The notes beneath the pieces were generated by a model. That model did not search any database. It worked only from the letters and a program-made list of their open reading frames with translations, and was not told the DNA's origin. Made by a program: the position numbers and the translations under genes. From Sphaerolaimus hirsutus (lineage: Eukaryota > Nematoda > Chromadorea > Monhysterida > Sphaerolaimidae), in contig OZ038454.1 in assembly GCA_964036195.1 (NCBI GenBank), positions 7,006,001-7,070,000 on the forward strand: a DNA stretch of 64,000 bases, read 5' to 3'. Positions 62,101 to 64,000 of the stretch are shown piece after piece. Each line of letters begins with the position of its first letter. The stretch's first letter is position 1.

Positions 62101-63488
62101 GGCGTGTGACATTTTCCATGGCATTTTACATGACTTTTGACACTTTGCATGACACTTGACATTTTACATGTATTATTACAGGGTCTCTAAGTGAACCCCA
62201 TTTATCCCATTTATCATCCAAATTCCGTAATGAGTAAATAGAACCAACTAAATCCGTAGACTTGTATGCTGGCCGTGTCGAATAGTCCAGTCTGTATTTG
62301 GTAGGCCCTGCATTCGTACAACCCGTTGTCCTCCGGTCCAAATGATGGAATAATCAGCGTCGATCCACCTGCGAACACAGTTAATTCAGGTGCCAATCCC
62401 AGACCCTGTAAAGTGCCCTGTAAAATGTCAAATGTCATGCAAAGTGTCAAAAGCCACGTAAAATGCACTGCAAAATGGCAACACGGTTGCCATTTTGCAG
62501 CGCATTTTACGTGACTTTTGACACTTTGCATGACATTTGACATTTTACAGGGTCTGGGAATGCACCCTGGATTTGCGTTCAAGTAGCCCGACAGATTCTG
62601 TCAAGTAGTATTCAAGGGAATTACAGTCTGTCCGATTCAACGCGGTTTTCCGCTAGAAAAAGAGAACACATTGGGCAGTGGTGATTTCGGACCCGACAAA
62701 CGGGCCATCGGGTTCAGGGGACAGTCCCAGACCCTGTAAAATTCCCTGAAAAATGTCAAATGTCATGCATAGTGTCAAAGTCATGCAAAATGTATGACAT
62801 TTGACACTTTACAAGGCATTTTACACGGTCTGGGACTGGCCCCAGGTATACCTCAATCACCGAAACCAATCACTCAAAGAACACACCTTTATCAAAGAAG
62901 TATCTGTGCTGCTTGCTCAGCGGCAACTCGTTTCTGTCGCGCACCCACTTGATGGTGGGCTTGGGCTTGCCGCGCACCACGCACTCGATCCGCGCCTCGC
63001 TGCCCATTTCTGGGTGCTGTTCCAGCCGGGTTTCGGATAGGACGATTTCTACGCGCTCTGAGAGGGGGGGGGGATGTTTGGAGGATTTTAGTGGTTGCTG
63101 TGACGTAGAAAAGGGAGAAATCACAAAAAAAGGGGAAATTGACAAAAATATGTACTGGGTCTGGCACCTAATCACGGTGAAATCCCCGCCAAATAAAATA
63201 TACAGACAAAACTAGCTGAAGATAATACACGAATAGCGATTTTTAAGGTGAGAATTGGCAAAAACTTCTAAAAATAAGCGATTTTTGAGCGAAAATTGGG
63301 GCTAACGTTCTCAAAAATCGCACCTAACCCGCTACCACCCTATCAAACCCCCAGCCCACAAACCGATGACTTGCAGAGTGACCGTGTCTTTTTTCTTGGT
63401 GCCTTTTCGCTGCGCCTCGCACGTGTAGTTGCCAGAGTGCTGCGGGCTGGCGGGCAGCAGGTACAGGATGTTGCCCGACGCTGACGGG
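50161..63488 (-). CDS. Fas2: Fasciclin-2/NCAM-like cell adhesion molecule, 5' partial
   Basis: Cell-surface adhesion protein of the NCAM/Fas2 family. Exons: 63364-63488, 62887-63057, 62249-62368, 61871-61992, 61108-61318, 60559-60710, 60331-60481, 59705-59904, 59296-59392, 58732-58965, 52579-52710, 51829-51986, 51219-51381, 50585-50780, 50161-50212. All phases agree; about 761 residues are in the window. Order: second half of Ig1 (SGNYTCEAQ), Ig2 (ARIECVVRGKPKPTIKWVR, NGLYECRAY), Ig3 (LWCSG, GVYTCVLLN), Ig4 (LALQCGY, GQYQCSAYN), Ig5 (KLSCSAE, GQYRCVASN), FN3-1 (NQIMIKYRET, LYELWGLRPLTEYRVALAG), FN3-2 (LVAWTAPD, YVLHLVAINEVG), one membrane segment (ALVCILCVLCILLLVDLVLY) and an NCAM-like juxtamembrane tail (CGITMCVCVNCCG). 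Domain borders use phase-1 introns, as usual for Ig/FN3 modules. The last exon (ending KGPAETTPMV) is the weakest call. Read-through at 50585 would give another short tail. The signal peptide and first half of Ig1 lie beyond the window. Confidence 0.92.
52044..52266. mobile_element. CACACACTAGTTGTCAGCTG palindromic MITE
   Basis: Ends ACACACTAGTTGTCAGC and TGTCAACTAGTGTGTGT in an intron of the Fas2-like gene. A related piece is at 17965-18165 in PPIL2 intron 5. Confidence 0.6.
53050..53300 (+). repeat. Interspersed repeat, copy A flanking the nested gene
   Basis: Shares CAGTTACTTTACACCCTG, CGCGTGGTTCC, AGCGTGCCAAC and TGAGTGCGAGGGCAGAGTAT, in the same order and orientation, with 57824-58072. 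Identity looks high but was not computed. Confidence 0.75.
54495..54639. mobile_element. GTGCCAGTCCCAGACC-family MITE, complete copy
   Basis: Left end CAGGTGCCAGTCCCAGACC, right end GGTCTGGGAGTGCCCCCAG, with inverted inner words CCCTGTAAAATGTC and GACATTTTACAGGG. It lies in the Fas2-like intron beside a GGCGCC-type fragment. Confidence 0.7.
56576..57309 (+). CDS. Cytochrome b5-like heme-binding domain protein, nested gene
   Basis: Small soluble protein of 116 residues with a cytochrome-b5 fold. Exons: 56576-56680, 56936-57053, 57182-57309; phases agree (0, then 1). The core reads WLAIDGLVFDVTHFAELHPG, then YAGTDATDAFHQVGHSKHAR. The two heme-ligand histidines are those of HPG and GHS. The usual HPGG turn is HPGS, with the G/S junction at an intron. 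There is no C-terminal membrane anchor, so it is unlike microsomal cytochrome b5; about 55 N-terminal residues precede the domain. It lies antisense inside the Fas2-like intron 52711-58731. The partner is unknown: electron carrier or heme-binding regulator. Start ATG 56576 is the first in frame and fits the splicing. Confidence 0.85.
57824..58072 (+). repeat. Interspersed repeat, copy B flanking the nested gene
   Basis: Direct-orientation copy of 53050-53300, ending TGTCCGCCGAGTA like copy A. The two copies bracket the cytochrome b5 gene within one intron. Confidence 0.75.
58284..58708. mobile_element. TTTAGGCCGCGTTTACACGG near-perfect palindrome
   Basis: Ends TTTAGGCCGCGTTTACACGG and complement; almost the whole 425 bp is inverted, including GTCGGGAGACTGTCCGAC-type words at the centre (about 58490-58510). 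It ends 24 bp from the 3' end of the Fas2-like exon 58732-58965 on its intron side. Confidence 0.8.
59001..59264. mobile_element. ACACACACCAGTTGACA palindromic MITE
   Basis: Inverted arms ACCAAATGTCAACTGGTTCC and complement with a shared GATCCCAATTCAAAGCTT core. It lies in the intron 58966-59295 of the Fas2-like gene. Confidence 0.65.
60765..60950. repeat. GAGAAGT/ACTTCTC inverted low-complexity repeat
   Basis: Left arm of AGTGAAATGAGAAGTGAGAA words, right arm of TTCTCACTTCTCATTT words, bounded by TGGAGAAGTAAG and TTACTTCTCCA. Another element built from one short word and its complement, in a Fas2-like intron. Confidence 0.6.
61721..61797 (-). pseudogene. tRNA-Arg-derived sequence, degenerate
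   Basis: The minus strand reads CCAGTGGTTAGGGCATTG, GTTCTATACGAGA and GGGATCGATTCCCGCCGG, clearly related to the 8669-8740 tRNA but with an extended, poorly paired middle. Probably a tRNA pseudogene or SINE remnant in a Fas2-like intron. Confidence 0.5.
62387..62569. mobile_element. GTGCCAGTCCCAGACC-family MITE, hairpin copy
   Basis: CAGGTGCCAATCCCAGACC at the left and GGTCTGGGAATGCACCCTG at the right. The arms are nearly perfect complements across the whole 183 bp. It starts 19 bp from the exon 62249-62368. Confidence 0.7.
62715..62845. mobile_element. GTGCCAGTCCCAGACC-family MITE, short copy
   Basis: CAGGGGACAGTCCCAGACC at the left and GGTCTGGGACTGGCCCCAG at the right, 131 bp, in the same intron as the copy at 62387-62569. 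It ends 42 bp from exon 62887-63057. Confidence 0.65.
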
Positions 63489-64000
63489 CTGTGATGTGCC
63501 CGATTTGCAGGTTTTTTAGGTTTTGGTAAAAAATTGAGGTTTTTGTAGAAAGGTGAGGTCTGAAAGAAACTTTTTGTGTTGATGAGCTAGTGGGGTGGAT
63601 AGGTATTTTTGGGTGAATATAGCCTACCTATATAATTCCGGCGGCCCTTTCCGAATCGGAATTAACGCATACACTATGGTTACAGTGGTATTTTACAAGA
63701 AAGTTCGGACGGAGAAGCAAAATTTTCAGTGTACCGTGGGTAGTGATGTAAAAAGCGCCAGGACTTTGACGCCAAGCGCCAAATGCGCCATGGCGCTTTT
63801 CCGACCCCCGGCGACAAGCGCCAACGGCGGCAGAGAAAAATTGCGCCAAGCCTTTTTGCTTTGGCGCTAGCGCCGAGCGCCAGTGCCAAGCATTTTGTTA
63901 CTGACGCCGAGTAAGAAGAGCGCCAAGCGCCAAAAGCACCGTGGCGCTTTTCATGGACATGGCGCCACAGCAATATAGAGCCAAACGCCAAAAGTGCCAT
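63489..64000. other. Fas2-like intron, right edge of window
   Basis: No exon. A TAGTGATGT-started GGCGCC/AGCGCCAAGCGCC element begins at about 63741 and runs off the window; its long frames are repeat artefacts. Confidence 0.6.

Overview
The window is nuclear DNA from an animal, most likely a protostome invertebrate such as an arthropod; the species cannot be fixed from the sequence. The evidence is spliced genes with small GC-rich exons in AT-rich introns, animal-specific proteins (Hem/NCKAP1, a five-Ig/two-FN3 Fasciclin-2/NCAM-type molecule, a two-pore-domain K+ channel) and a dense load of short transposons. A 200-N gap lies at 18383-18582.

Six recognisable genes lie head-to-tail on the minus strand. 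From the right edge leftwards: a Fas2/NCAM-like adhesion molecule (50161 to 63488, 5' end outside the window), PEX14 (46381-48553), UTP3/SAS10 (39993-44135, first exon not found), Hem/NCKAP1 (23536-38852, 26 exons, complete), PPIL2 (15870-21985, 10 exons, complete) and a K2P potassium channel (615-10189, about 12 exons). One plus-strand gene, a small cytochrome-b5-fold protein (56576-57309), sits inside the 6-kb intron of the Fas2-like gene. A weak, unidentified small gene may lie at 49009-50024. Exon ends were set by hand from splice sites and checked by reading-frame phase. Every junction in PPIL2, Hem, PEX14, Fas2-like, the cytochrome b5 gene and the recovered part of UTP3 keeps phase. The K2P gene has one junction that does not, at its second pore.

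The genes do not form a pathway: they cover excitability, spliceosome/ubiquitin function, actin regulation (WAVE complex), ribosome biogenesis, peroxisome import and neural adhesion. Most of the remaining DNA is short non-autonomous transposons. Ten insertions have exact 8-bp target duplications and hAT-like termini. Many of these elements have interiors built from one short self-complementary word (GGCGCC, CGATATCG, ATCCCGATCCCG, TTCGAA, AAACGTTT), and several are nested in one another.

The main leads are a K2P second pore reading DFR instead of GFG, a terminal K2P intron that coincides with an inverted-repeat element (introner-like), a hAT-type insertion whose target duplication straddles a UTP3 5' splice site, a nested insertion with a paralogous empty site, and a frame-preserving intron in PEX14.
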